Shown here piece by piece: positions 51,524 through 63,475 of a DNA stretch of 64,000 nt (its first letter is position 1; each line of letters opens with the position of its first letter). A program made the position numbers and the translations under genes. This DNA is from Kalaharituber pfeilii (lineage: Eukaryota > Ascomycota > Pezizomycetes > Pezizales > Pezizaceae): assembly GCA_015179045.1 (NCBI GenBank), contig WHUZ01000106.1, positions 62,001 through 126,000 of the forward strand, given 5' to 3'. The notes beneath the pieces were generated by a model, which worked only from the letters and a program-made list of their open reading frames with translations, ran no database searches and had not been told where the DNA came from.

Positions 51524-53108
51524 TCAGAAACAAACATATGCCTACGCACCTCGCCGGAATAGCTCTGCTTCCGTAACTCTAGCGCGGAAGCATGGCATCC
51601 TAAGGACTCTTGATGATAGAGCAAGACAGTTCATGCACCAGCCTGCTGGATCTGGACCTGGGTTGCACTGTATAATTTTATTTAGCATTTCATGGCATCC
51701 GGATCTGTCAGAGCACATACTCGAATTTTATTCTTCTACAGCGGATACATGCCCCAGTCGTTCTTGTCATGCATGTCTCTTTCCTCAACTGCTCGGATTT
51801 AAATTTTCCTCTACGCTTACGCTCCTTTTTCATCTCTTGTCGCCTGTTGGTAGGACTCTGAAATTTGGAATAAAACGTTAGCATCTTCGCAACATTTTCT
51901 AAAATGTAAACACACTCCCTTGCAGACAGAGAATGTGATAAAGCTAGTAAGAAGGCTATACAAGAAAATGAGGCATATTAAAGAGTATCATGCCCAAAGA
52001 GCTAAAAAGGTATCATGGAAAGACTTACCACACTACCATCTCCAGAGGAGCTCGATGATGTATTGCTATTTCCACTGATACTGTAATTGCAGCGCAAATC
52101 AGCGTAAGCATTCCCGATTGCAAACCGCGCTGGACGTACGAAGTTCCATCATATCCGATTGCCAGGGGATCCCGATACCCCGCCGGAGGAGCAGGCGCCA
52201 GCTTCCGCGGCGGCGCTGGCGCAGGAAGCAAAACGCGAACCATGATAATAACCGATTCAAGATAGATGTGAGAATTTCGCTGAAGTTGTCAGACTTGAGC
52301 AAGTCACTAACAGAGACATAAATCAGTGGATAGTTCAGTCCAGTCGTGAAGATGCCAAGTTGCCCAATAAAGCGTCGCTGGGAAGTGGAGAGGGGGCGCA
52401 AGCGAGTTTGGTTGATAGTAAATGTATTGGGGAGAAACAGATAAGAACCCTTAGCCAATGAACACGATGAACTGAACAACACCGAAGGGGCGCAATGCTG
52501 GAACAGTCAAAGAACGCGGCCAGGTTCGAAGAAAGAGAAAAAGAGCTAAGAAGAAGGCAGTGGAAGAGTTGAAAAATCTAGTCGGCTAGTAGTGAGGGGG
52601 CAATGGCAGTATCGACAACACTACGTAATTGCATAGTTCACGAGGTACATTTGTGATTCTGTCGAGGGGACACAGGGGAATCCGATCCCAATGTATGGGG
52701 CCGAACATCAATCAATGTCGTCAGAGCGCAGCCTCTAGTTCATCTTTGAGTCCCTATGTGCCAGTTGTGCGTAGGCAGCAGCGGGCGAAAAAGGAGCCTT
52801 CCTGGAGGCTGAGAAAAAGGAAGCACTGCTCCTGATCCCGACCTTCCATTCAGGCCTCTTTATCTGCGGGATGATCGTCATAATCGACAACATCACAGAA
52901 ATTTTGAATATGAGATTTGCTCAAGGTTCGAAGGCCTTTAACACTGATGTTTGGCTGGGGAATAGAGCATTCAGATGCAACAACGATCCCATCCCCCCAT
53001 CCCAAACGATTCGCCATGAAATTACTGTCAGACCGTCCCCAGTTGGTGGCAGGGGTCTGCATTGTGCTGGGACGTGTTTGTGCTTCGTGACTGGTTAGCG
53101 GTTGAATG
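51524..53108. other. Possible gene fragments, none identified
   Basis: Minus-strand frames at 52025-52243 and 52099-52482 contain hydrophobic stretches (LTLICAAITVSVEIAI; FIGQLGIFTTGLNYPLIYV) and may be parts of a membrane protein or of the 5' end of the regulator downstream. A further frame ends at about 52850. No family recognised. Confidence 0.35.
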
Positions 53109-53110
53109 TA

Positions 53111-54551
53111 CAGTCACTGGTCAAAAGTCTTGGTGAAAGCGATCTGAGCACCAAGCGGTGACAATGTCCATAAGAACAAAAATTGAGATATCTCCACGAG
53201 AAGTGACCCAATTAACCTACAACTTGAACTGGTGATAGTAGGGGTTGTCGACGAACAACTGGGAATGGCTACCAGAAAGTACCACTACTAACTGAGGCGC
53301 TTTTGGAGTGCCTTGGCCCCTTCGTTCATTGGTCTGTTGGCTGGTAGTCTCCAGTACCAACGCAACGCCTGTTACCAGTCAAATTTGACTGGTAGTGGGC
53401 TCTTCTGGTAAGTAGTGCTCAGTTAGTAGCCTACTTTGCTGCATACACCCACATTATTTCGTACCATATGCATCACCCGCGTATTCACATCCCGATCACG
53501 TCAACATTGAGATGCATCTACAAACACAAATAATGCATACATATCCTCTTTATAGGTTCATCATGCGTCAATTAAAAATCATAAGCATCATGATAGCTTT
53601 TACATTGCTTCGCTTCTGAGCTCTTGTTGTATTACAGCTCTTCGACTTAGACGGGGCATGGTAAAGTTGATACGCGTGAGTCTTGTTGTGTAGAGGCATA
53701 TTTGTGGTAATTCATAGTACTTACTAATAAATTTCACAAGGGTAAAAGGGGTGCCTCACGACACCTGCCTAGTTTGGCTGGCGTATTTTCGCTGGTACCT
53801 TCTGGTAGCCATTCCCAGTTGTTCGTCGACAACCCCTACTAGTAAGCAGTATGGTTTATGCTATAGCACAGGATATACTTATAGCACACTGATTGCAGTG
53901 TAATATCTATAAAAAGTTATTGATGACTAGGTATTCCATACAAAAACTGTGACTTTTTGAAATGTGATGTATCTTTAGCACCACAACTAGATAGACAAAC
54001 AGGATTTTTTCTATGATAGGTACTACCTGAAACTTCATGGTTCCGGTTGTAGAACAGATGTTGGGGTCATGTGGCTGCCGAGATAAAATCGCAAACTTCA
54101 AAGAACGCCAAGACTGCCAAATTCCCATACAAATTTGTCATTTTAGGGTCAAATATCGGTGTCTGGAAATAAATAGCTCCACACAGAACCCGCAACACAA
54201 CAAGAAAAATATCAAAAATATGAAATAAGATGGACTCAATATGTATTTTCATAGCAAAATTTACTAGCCCCAAAAATATTCTCCTTGTATGGAACTACAC
54301 TATTATGCAGAGAGAATTTAGGTAAAAAACGCTAGAATTTGCTCCTGATTTATTGGTCCATATAATTGACTACTACTATTCTCATGATTGCTGCATGTGA
54401 TATGCAAGGCTATAGACACGGTGCTATCAATTGCCGGTACAACTTCTGAAATTGAGCTATGGATCATGGAGATAGAGCATTTGAAGTGTGCAAGCAAGCA
54501 TTTTGAGGTGCCAAGAAAAGTGGCGTCACCAAGACTTTTGACCAGTGACTG
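53111..54551. mobile_element. Tc1/mariner-like element without transposase, TSD TA
   Basis: Ends CAGTCACTGGTCAAAAGTCTTGGTGA and its reverse complement, flanked by TA (53109-53110 and 54552-54553). The CAGT...CAAAAGTCTTGG ending is the classical Tc1-like terminus. About 1.44 kb, of which 0.6 kb is the nested element below. No frame long enough for a transposase. Confidence 0.9.
53238..53839. mobile_element. Nested 0.6 kb MITE, TSD TA
   Basis: Inverted ends of about 45 bp (gtaggggttgtcgacgaac, aactgggaatggctaccag) with TA on both sides (53236-53237 and 53840-53841). Inserted in the Tc1-like element, so younger than it. Confidence 0.88.
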
Positions 54552-57312
54552 TATCTATCATTCCTTCGAGGTATCAAGAAGGCCGATCTCGAGACTAGGG
54601 GCCGAAATCGCAATGCTGTTACGAGGCATCCACTCCTTCACACAATTGATAACCCCACATACAGCACTCAATCGATCTCGGTAGCAAGCTATCCATGATT
54701 CATGATTATTGTACTCGCCATCTCCAGCACAACATGACCATCTGAAGGCCCAAGGGAGCTACTCACAAAAGACCCTATAGAGATCAGGACTAATTGATCA
54801 ATGACCGCTACGTTGCAAAATCCCATGTCATCGCGCAGATGCAACATGCAGCCATGCTCCCAAGGGCTACCGTGCGTCGTCTTACTCCAATTCCAAAATC
54901 AGCATACCTTCCGCCAACCGTACGGTCCATGATATTCGCACTAAACCCAAAACGAGGCGAACAACCCATATGCAGGGACCTGGAATCAGCTAACGGGGAG
55001 CTCCCAAATGTCGGAACTCGGGCCCGGCTGTTACTGCCTCGTTTCTGAGCCGTCACAGAGTCGTAAGTTATAAAGACAGTCGTTAAGTGATGTCAAGATA
55101 CAGAGAAGACTCCCAACTGAGAGTTGGAACCTTCCTAGCTATTGCGCCGCAAGAATGAAAAACCTGGCTCCGCTCTCTTATCTGAGCGGTACCACAACTT
55201 GGGGCTTTTTTAGTTACTTGGACCCAGGAATCATTGTTGCTTTCATCTTTGAATGTATAACTGAACTAGTACCGGGTCATTGGATCCCCACTAGCCTCTT
55301 TTCGGCTTAGTCACCAAGCTTCCCCTTTCTCTCGGAACCTTAACAACAGTAGTTATCGCCTTCCTTGTGCTAAGTTGTGTCTCAGTTTTGACCCAACGGA
55401 AGCAAAGGTCAGTTGAAATCGTAACCGGATCAGCTGCTTATCATGGACATAACAACAGGATCTCGCTCCTGAGATATTTCAACCTATTTGTGCTTCGTGA
55501 TTCTTTATCACTGCATGTTACTCGTGCATGATTATAATTGCCAATAGCTGATGCACTTTGAACTGCATTGGTGAGGATTTAAAGCTGCTTTGTCCAACCG
55601 GCTGAAGGCAGGAATCACGCTAGCTAGTACTACAAGCAGAATATCTCACGGTTCCTCGTGCCCATGAAACACTACCACGAATTGCTTTAGTGAAGATCTC
55701 TGACGCAGTTATCAGTCGTCTGATCCTGGCTTCTACCCTGTCAAACCTGTCGAGCAGCATTTTGAGGAGGGGAAGAAGTGAGCGGCCAAGGTGCGTCTGG
55801 CGTATACAGCTGTGTTAGTTCCACCCATAGGGGCGTTGATCGTTACCCCAGAACGTTCTCATGCAGGAATCCCGCAGCCACGCGGCAACAAGTATGCATT
55901 GGAGAGCGGCTGAGGAGTCTAACTGCTCTTAACAAATCCATTTACCGACTGCAACATAGTTGTTCTGATGTCAAGCTAACCGATGACAAGAGAGCTTCAA
56001 GGTTCTTGTATCACTACACGATCAGCATATCACGGGATCTGTTACCAAGTATACTTTTCAACTTATGAAGGTTGTGCCCTAGAATTATAACCCAGGGAAC
56101 TGCACGAGGTCAACTACGTACTTTATCGGTCGTGATGGGCAAGTCTACTCCAACAATATTATGACATGGAATGTTACCTGAGTTTCTGCATCGTGGGTTA
56201 CGGTAAAGACGGCTACAGCACCTATCTATCAAACTTAAATGGCCAGAAAATTCCAGAATGCCTGAACAGGGTTACAGAGTATAACGTTTCCTAATGCTTA
56301 TAATGGTTAGAATGTCACTGCAAGTACGTTTTCCAGATTCAAGGGTAAGAGGCAAGATTATACATCTCCTTATCGCCTTCTGCTGCACCTGACAGATGAA
56401 GGCTGGCTCACCTGCGTCGGTTGACTTGTCGATTTGGTAGTCTACTTGATCTACATATACTAAATACACTCTAAACGTCATATCTGTATTGCTTGTGGCC
56501 AAGATGATAGACAGGTTGTCTGACAACTAGGATCAGTGAAGACAATCAGAGGGTAGCTGCTTGAGATGAGACAATTGACCCTGGATAAGCCCACAAGTGA
56601 GTGTGTGAGAGCGAGTATGTACATGCCTTGATGGATGATAAATTATTACGTACTTTGAACCTTCCCAAAGTATCATTCGTCCCCGTCGGCCCCAGTGGAC
56701 TGCTACAATGTTTACCCCCACATAGCCATAGGCCAAGTCAACATGGAAAGGGCAAGGGTATCTGGTGGTCGAGGAATGTTGGCTGCGCGTCTCAACAGGA
56801 CGTAGCAAGGCCGAAACAGCCAACACATCGTGTGCATACATGTGGGTTGCTGGAATGCCCGACTGCACGCCTATGCTATGCCATTGCCAGGACAGTTGTA
56901 GCATGTAAGAGGAAAAAAGTATGGAACTTTTGTAACCCAGCATAAATAACTTGATTGGGTTGTGGATATCACAATGGTACCGTTAAAGACTTGAGACTAT
57001 ACACTATTTGAGCCAATATCACAGGCAGTAGAATGCAGGCAAGGAACACAATAATGAAACGCCCCAGGCCTCTAAATCCACTGGAGAAGGAGAGGTGGGT
57101 TTGAAAAGAAGGGTAACCAGAAGAGAAAGGAAAAATGAACTAACTTAATGAGGTCAAGCCCGTTGTAGGAACGTAAATGCAAATGAAGCAGGATTGAAGC
57201 AGTTTGGATGCGACCTAATGCAAATAGACGAATGAAGACAATGATGCCTTTGCGTCGGGAATGAGCGCTGCTCGTATAGAAAATCTACCTCCTCAGTTTG
57301 CTGACACTGTTC
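54552..57312. other. About 2.8 kb without a recognised gene
   Basis: Several frames of 80-140 codons on both strands (for example 54794-55048, 55778-56068, 56533-56943) have no domain and overlap one another. One stretch (55200-55400) has hydrophobic coding character that could be a transporter relic, unproven. Confidence 0.35.
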
Positions 57313-59295
57313 TTAGCCGTGGCCGGAACTTCGCTGCCTTGTGGTAACATGATCATAATCCATGATCGGCTCAATTGGCCACTTCTCCTCAATCCCAGCC
57401 TGTGATTGTATATTGCCATATACATCCTCCAATAATTCTCTCAGGGGCGCTGGGCTTTTCCACGGGCTTTCTTTTCTCCTTAGCCACAGCCTTAACAAGT
57501 GCCTCCGCTTGCCTTTCTCTAGATCATCTTTAAATCCCTCTCGTGCATGTAAGAGTGCTAAATTGTTCCAAAATTGCATATCTCCCCTTTGCAATTCCAA
57601 GGAGATACAATGCTTCTCGGCGGTGAAGTGTACAGCATCAAGAGCTTCTGCTTGATGTTCAGTCATTGGTGGAATACCGTTGCTCCGCGGAGATACTTTT
57701 GAACCAGTAAGTAACCGACGAGAAAACGCCAGGGTAATGTTATTGGTTTCATTATCGCAGTAGAGGAGGGGCCTCGTGAGGTATGGTGGGCTTTGGCCAA
57801 ACCTGTTGTTCCAACGAATAGGGGCTGATTAGCATTCTTGATTTTGTCAAATCAAGTTCCCAGATAGGTATGTTCGAGTTCAGCATAATGAATGCACAGA
57901 ACTGTTGACGAACGGTGATTGGAAGCCACAGCATACCTATCAAATACCCAATCCGGCCGCTGCAATATATCGATGTGGTCTGGGCGGAGAGCTGCGAGCT
58001 CATTGTATACTTTCCCTGTGGACGCAAGCTTTGATCGACCTCCTCTTGTGGCTTGGTCGAGCGCATACAGTCCGAGAATCTCCCCGAGATCCGTGTGGAA
58101 AGGCTGTTTGAACGGCTCAGATATAAGTCTTATGTCACGAATGCACGAGTGCCGTGGGTATCAGGGAGACTGAAGCTTGTACCCACCTGCGCTACATTGC
58201 TGTATGGGGCCTGCCTGACATTATCGGGCGCAACCTTGCTGCCGAGATCTACCAAATGCACTATAGAGACAACAAATGTCAGCAAACAGCTCTTCAAAGT
58301 GCTCTTTGGCATGTGCAACATATGCGCGTCCGGCCACGTCGCAATACATGTCACCTTAGGTATAATCCTAGCCGGTACTTACACAACATGTTGCCATGCT
58401 CGTCTTGTCGACCGCGTTTGTCCGCTACATAACTGGCAACCCCAGCGTAGAGAATGACATTCTCCTCGGAAGAATATTTCTTCGGGTCGAAGCCCCTGAG
58501 AATGAAGAACCCGCAGCCGTTATCTAGCTGACGCGAGATTTCGGTAATCCTAGGGCCCAGTAATGGTAGGGAGAATGTATCTCGATCGATTGCACTCTTT
58601 CGTAGATTTGACGCTGCGGATGGAATGACTATCAGCACTCAATTCCTGTAGTAGCGATCAACTCAAGGGGGAGAAAGCATCAGGATTATGATCGATCAAG
58701 TGGGACAGCCCCATATGCAGGCAATAGTTGATTAGATAAAGAGGACTTGCTGATGTTGATCAGCACGCACGATACCTTTGAAATCTTTCATTGCTTTCTC
58801 AACTTCCATAATTTCAGCTTCAGTAAGATGAAATATGTATTGATCTTCCCGTAACTCGGCTCCGGTCCAAGCTAGCGGAGAACTTATTTCCCGCGGATAA
58901 CCTTCTGGTAACTGGCCAGAGCCGTTCCGTCTCCTCGCTTTATTACGCTGTACCCGCTCGCTATATTTCTGAAAATTTGGTTGCCAATCTATGTCGGGCT
59001 GCTGAGGAACCTGGAGATCTGGCAACGCTTCTAGGTCCTCCAGCAGCCCAGGAGGCAATACCAGTGGAGGGTGAATTCCAGCAGCATGCAGAATACACGC
59101 GGCTGCAAATTGAACGGTCTTGCGGGGAGTTCTGTTTGACGTGATGCTCTGCTTCGGCTTTTCTGCAAGCGCATTGTACCAGCTGAACGCTGCCGATTGG
59201 GCGTCCGTATACAGGAGTTCGCCACCTGCTGGTATTGGGGGCGTCATTGCAGAATGTTGGTTGGGAAAGTTGATCACTGTACTTGCACTGCTCAC
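57313..59295 (-). CDS. TauD/TfdA-family Fe(II)/2OG dioxygenase, five exons
   Basis: Predicted oxygenase of the taurine/2,4-D dioxygenase fold; substrate unknown. Exons inferred: 59295-58776, 58613-58383, 58260-58187, 58103-57937 and 57824-57313. The first three junctions are in phase. Motifs: EGYPREISSPLAWTG, GCGFFILRGFDPKKYS, HLVDLGSKVAPDNVRQAPYSNVAQ, then the iron-binding HxD in PFHTDLGEI, LASTGKVYNELAALRPD, RPLLYCDNETNNITLAFSRRLLTG and the second His region NNLALLHAREGF ... RHLLRLWLR. Exon 4 to exon 5 is one base out of phase, so either that boundary is wrong or there is a frameshift. All iron ligands are present and the gene is the best-kept host gene in the window. Confidence 0.75.
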
Positions 59296-59489
59296 GCAAA
59301 CTTAAGGAATATAATGCGAGCTAGGAACCGAAGTTATCAATCGATTGGAAGGTCGAGAGAAGCCAGGTATTTAAACGCATGCCTACCGGAAGGTTCATGG
59401 GGAGGTGATATCAAATTCAACTGACTTCTGAGGAACGTGTGAGATTTTTACCAACTTGACAATGATGACAAAATTTAGCAACGCTAACA

Positions 59490-59530
59490 TCTGCCCTGCC
59501 TTGGCGAACAGCTGCATGCGGGGTCACGTG

Positions 59531-59565
<35 letters not shown>
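59490..59565 (+). mobile_element. Mini element, family A, long A tail
   Basis: tctgccctgccttggcgaa, cagctgcatgcgggg, tcacgtg and about 35 A. Duplication gcaacgctaaca (59478-59489 and 59566-59577), 13 bp if the adjoining A is counted. It lies about 0.2 kb upstream of the dioxygenase start. Confidence 0.95.
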
Positions 59566-59566
<1 letters not shown>

Positions 59567-60003
59567 CAACGCTAACAGGGAGCGGAATAAGTGACAAGCA
59601 GAACAAACCTGGCAGCGGCTATGCACTTCGATTTCCCCCGCTTGTTAACCAATTGAGCATTTGTGAAGCGCAGAGCAAGACGGGTAACAAACATGGTACT
59701 GTATTCGCTTGGTGGCGCGACCCCTCATGAATTCCACACGTCCAATTTGAAATCCAAAGATGCCAGGATGTGGTAAAGTAGATTAAACGTAGTACACTAG
59801 CCATGATCGATATCGGGGCATATCAGATGCAAATAACTATCCTTGCCAGTCACTTGAAGGAATAAAATCCCAGAGGTTCCAATCCAGGCTAGTTCTTGCT
59901 CATGCAGATAAGCAAACTTGGTGGTTGGAAAATGGCCACCCGTCCTACTTGGCGGGTTTATTTCATGTCTGATCTTAAAACGCTCGTTGCTGTGATTCAC
60001 CGT

Positions 60004-61389
60004 TTATGGAGCCACCTTCGTGAATTGAGAGTGTATGCCGAAGATCAAGGGGATGGTTACGGCCCGCTCCGGCCCCTTCATGCCTATCATTTCTCGATTT
60101 CTGAATGGGTCTCTCGCTAGCCTAAAGATGTCCCATGGTGACTCAATTCGGTCTTCCTCGAGGAACTTTTCCCAGTGGGCTTTCTTTTTCTCCCGTATTA
60201 GATATCTATAGAGCCTTCTGACTTGAGTCCTTTGTTCCCTTGGTGAGTTCCTCAGTATGTATTTCGTCATTTTTCGGGCTTCTTTCAGCTCGCGATCGAA
60301 CCATCTTTTGGATCTGTTAGTGACGGTTATCTCTTTGGTGAATTCTTGGGTGAGTCTCTTCATCATCTCGTATGCGCTCTCCCCGGGGGCTGGTTCTAGA
60401 TCCTCGTGCTCCTGGGCGAATTCTTCCCATTTGTCCCAGTCCGTCACCCTCACCTTCGCTGCCTTCCACCGGTTCCCCAGTGTCTTCCCGATGATCATCG
60501 CGTGGTCGGTCCCGGCTATCCATGAGAGGGCTTCTGTTTCCCATTCCCCCTCCCGTGCGAACACCAGGTCCAGCAGTCCCGTCCGCGTCTCCCTTTCCAC
60601 TTCCCTGACCCACGTTACCCTCCCCCTTTCTATGTGTTGTTTCATTCCGTATGTCTCCGCGTAGTCCTTCAGCTTCTCCCCTCTCCTGTCCTGCTTGTCC
60701 GACCATTCCTTGTGGTGACTATTGCAGTCTCCGATCAAGACATCCGTCGCTCCGATCCGGTCTAGTGTCTCTTCGATGTCGGTGTCTTTGTTCCAATATA
60801 CTCCTGTAATGTCTCTTCCTCCGATGGTGATGGTTGTAAACTTGTCCTCGTTTCTCACCTTCACCTGAGGTACTAGGTCTTTTCTCACGTATGCGGCGAC
60901 TCCTCCCGTCTTTTTCGGCGTGACCACCGTAGCGTATGATGGATGAAATGTTGTTCCCCCCGAGGGGGCTACCCAGCACTCCCCTATGAATATCAGCTCA
61001 GCCCCCCTCAACGCTCCTTCTTGTAGTGTTATATCCGTCGCGATCACCCCCCTCCCAACGTTCTGGTATATCGTCGTAATCATTGCTGGGTGTCGACCTT
61101 CTCTGTTGCCCTCTGGGGTCATGGAATAGGCTTCGAGCATCCCTTCTCGTGTCCTCCTTTCTTTCCGCATCCGTGGCATGTCTGGGCGAATCCGCATCCG
61201 TTCAGGTATCCTCCCTCCTCTTCTTCCTTTCTCCTTGGGGATCTTCGTTCCCTTTCGGGGAGGTTCCTCTGCTTTGGGATCCATTCGATTACTTGCCCCA
61301 CCACAAAGTGGTGGCAGTAGCCTTTATCACGTATATGTCCTACGGAGTTCACGCAGTTGAGGGCGATATGTATTCAGGCGAAGGAATCT
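60004..61389 (-). pseudogene. LINE-3: 5' part of a Tad-like LINE (ORF1 end, endonuclease)
   Basis: The end of ORF1 (minus, 61352-61119) carries a gag-like knuckle, CHGCGKKGGHEKGC (CX2CX4HX4C). It overlaps the start of ORF2, which encodes an apurinic-type endonuclease: TIYQNVGRG, ELIFIGECWV, VLIGDCNSHHKEW, TGLLDLVFAREGE, GTDHAMI. A basic linker follows (REQRTQVRRLYRYLI, KKKAHWEKF). The frame stops at 60004 with the reverse transcriptase absent, so the element is truncated at its 3' side, unusual for a LINE and implying later deletion. Upstream the Copia-2 LTR starts at 61390. Confidence 0.8.
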
Positions 61390-61589
61390 GAGGTCGATAC
61401 CGTTGAGTCTATTCAGTGAAGAGTTGCAAGAATCGCATACTTATATACATGAGTAAAGATCCAAATAAACCAAATATAGATGTAAGCGCAGAACTAACAA
61501 TAAGCATAAGCAACATCAAGCGCGCGGTAAACATGATCTACATAGACGTTTCACAACAACAGGGATGTGAGGGATGATCCGTTTCAACA
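61390..61589 (-). mobile_element. Copia-2 3' LTR (about 200 bp)
   Basis: Minus-strand TGTTGAAACGG to TCGACCTCA, a TG...CA structure, with a TATA-like tatataagtatg inside. The partner LTR is outside the window, so the distal end is inferred. Confidence 0.65.
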
Positions 61590-63011
61590 CTCTCTCTCAG
61601 ACATTGCAGCCAAGTTGTTGAGAGAACTTGCTATGCTTCCATAGCGGAAGACCCTTTTGACAGCTGTATGATGAACCTCAAGAGGATGCGACGAAAACTG
61701 AGAGAGGAGAGAGACAGTATGAGCCAAATCAGGACGTGTGCCAGTAACCAAATACATGAGTGAGCCGATCATCTGCTGATATCGAGTTGTATCAACTGCT
61801 TGATCATCTGAAGAGGCCTTCTGGAGTCTGTTCTTGGGATCAAGGGGAGTGGAGACTGGACGAGATGACTCCATTCCAAATCGGCGTAGAATTTGCTCGA
61901 CGTACTGTGATTGGCTAAGTGTAATGCTCTCTCTATCTTGGTGAACTTCGATACCTAGTATCCATTGAAGTTGACCTTTCACTGTTACAGTGAAGTGATT
62001 CTTTAGATGCTTAATCAAAAGCTCCAAGTCCTCACGTGTACCAGCAATTGTCAAATCATCAACATATACTACAAGAATTGTTCTGCGATTGGTATTGAAG
62101 AACACAAAAACACAGGGGTCGAAATGGAGAGGCGCAAACCCCAGGGCGGCAAGAACTGAAGATAGCTTTTCATACCACTTCAGAGGCGCTTGTTTGAGCC
62201 CATACAGCGCCTTTTTTAGACGAAGAACTTTTCCTTCCAATCCGATGCCAGGGGGTGGTAGCATCCAAATTTCTTCATCTAATTCACCATTCAAAAACGC
62301 TGTCTTTATATCCAGTTGTTCCAGTACCAAGTTGAGAATAGCAGCCAGGGCGATGACAAGACGTAGGGAATCGTACCTAGAAACAGGTGCGAACGTCTCC
62401 TCATAGTCAATACCGGGTTTCTGACTATACCGTTTCACTACCAATCTCGCCTTGTACCTGTCAACAGAACCATCAGCTTGCAGTTTGATCTTGAATACCC
62501 AACGCGAATGTACTGCCTTTCGTCCTTTAGGCAGATCTGCAAGATCATAAACATCCCAGACACCTGCATCCTGTATTGACTGATATTCCTCTTGAATAGC
62601 AGTGGTCCATTTGTCACAGTCCAGACTATCCATGGCTTCTTTGTACGTCTCAGGTTCTCGTGCTATCATGCCAGTACCTTGAGCTAGCTTTTTGTAGTCA
62701 ATATTCTTTTTAGCAGCTCTCTCTGGTTGAGTGCGAGATATTGGTCCATGAGGAGCAGTGGAACGGCCTTCGAGTGGTGATTCTTCCCTTTCCTTGAGGG
62801 AGCGTAAATGCTCCCCAAGTAGTTGCCTATTAGCGTGGATTTCATTAATAGCATCAGGGAATGTAGCGCCGTGAGCTTTCCACCAATCGTCAGGGTCACG
62901 GCCTTCGTGAGAGGGTACAGAGAAAGGATTATCATCACCAGTGCCACCAATGTCATTATCATCATGAACTGCGTCACCAATATGATGAGAAGAGGATTGA
63001 GGCATAGGCGT

Positions 63012-63399
63012 TGTGGTGGTAACCACGGTACCGATGGAAAGAATAAGGCCATACGCGGGCCGGAGCGGTACTCAGCGGTAGGGCCACATGATGACACATG
63101 GGAAGAAAATTATGATTAAGAAGCGAGATATGTATGTATAGGCTCAGTTGGAAGGCGAAGTTGGTCTATAAATTGTATGTAGATAGGACTGTGGAAGCAG
63201 GAAGCAAGCAGCAACGGACATGGAGACAGACAGACACGGAGATATACAGACATGGACAGATATGGACACGCACAGACAAGACAATTGAAGACTCTTTTCT
63301 TGACATTTGATTATTGAGACCGCCCTTGAGGCTTCGTTCCGCCAGCTCTAGATACCGGTACTCATGCGAAACAGTGGATGCTGTTGAGCCGTCATCACA
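63012..63399 (+). mobile_element. Solo LTR-like insert (388 bp), TSD gcgt
   Basis: TGTGGTGGTAACC to GTCATCACA with gcgt on both sides (63008-63011 and 63400-63403). Diverged copies are at 41036-41505 and, partial, at 38708-38871. It splits the Copia-2 pol frame, and removal of insert and one duplication repairs that frame. No internal coding; probably a solo LTR. Confidence 0.8.
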
Positions 63400-63408
63400 G
63401 CGTGGACA

Positions 63409-63475
63409 TGGATACGGATGTGGATGCGGGTGCGGATGCAGATGCGGGTGCGGATGCAGATGCGGGTGCGGATGT
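63409..63475 (-). repeat. Minisatellite in the Copia-2 linker
   Basis: An 18-bp unit (ggatgcagatgcgggtgc) repeated about three times plus partial units. Read on the minus strand it encodes the PASASA-type linker between integrase and RT, a region free to vary. Confidence 0.85.

Noticed and set aside
54552..57312. Several 80-136 codon frames on both strands
   Set aside because: They overlap each other, lack motifs and show no intron or codon-use pattern that would single one out.
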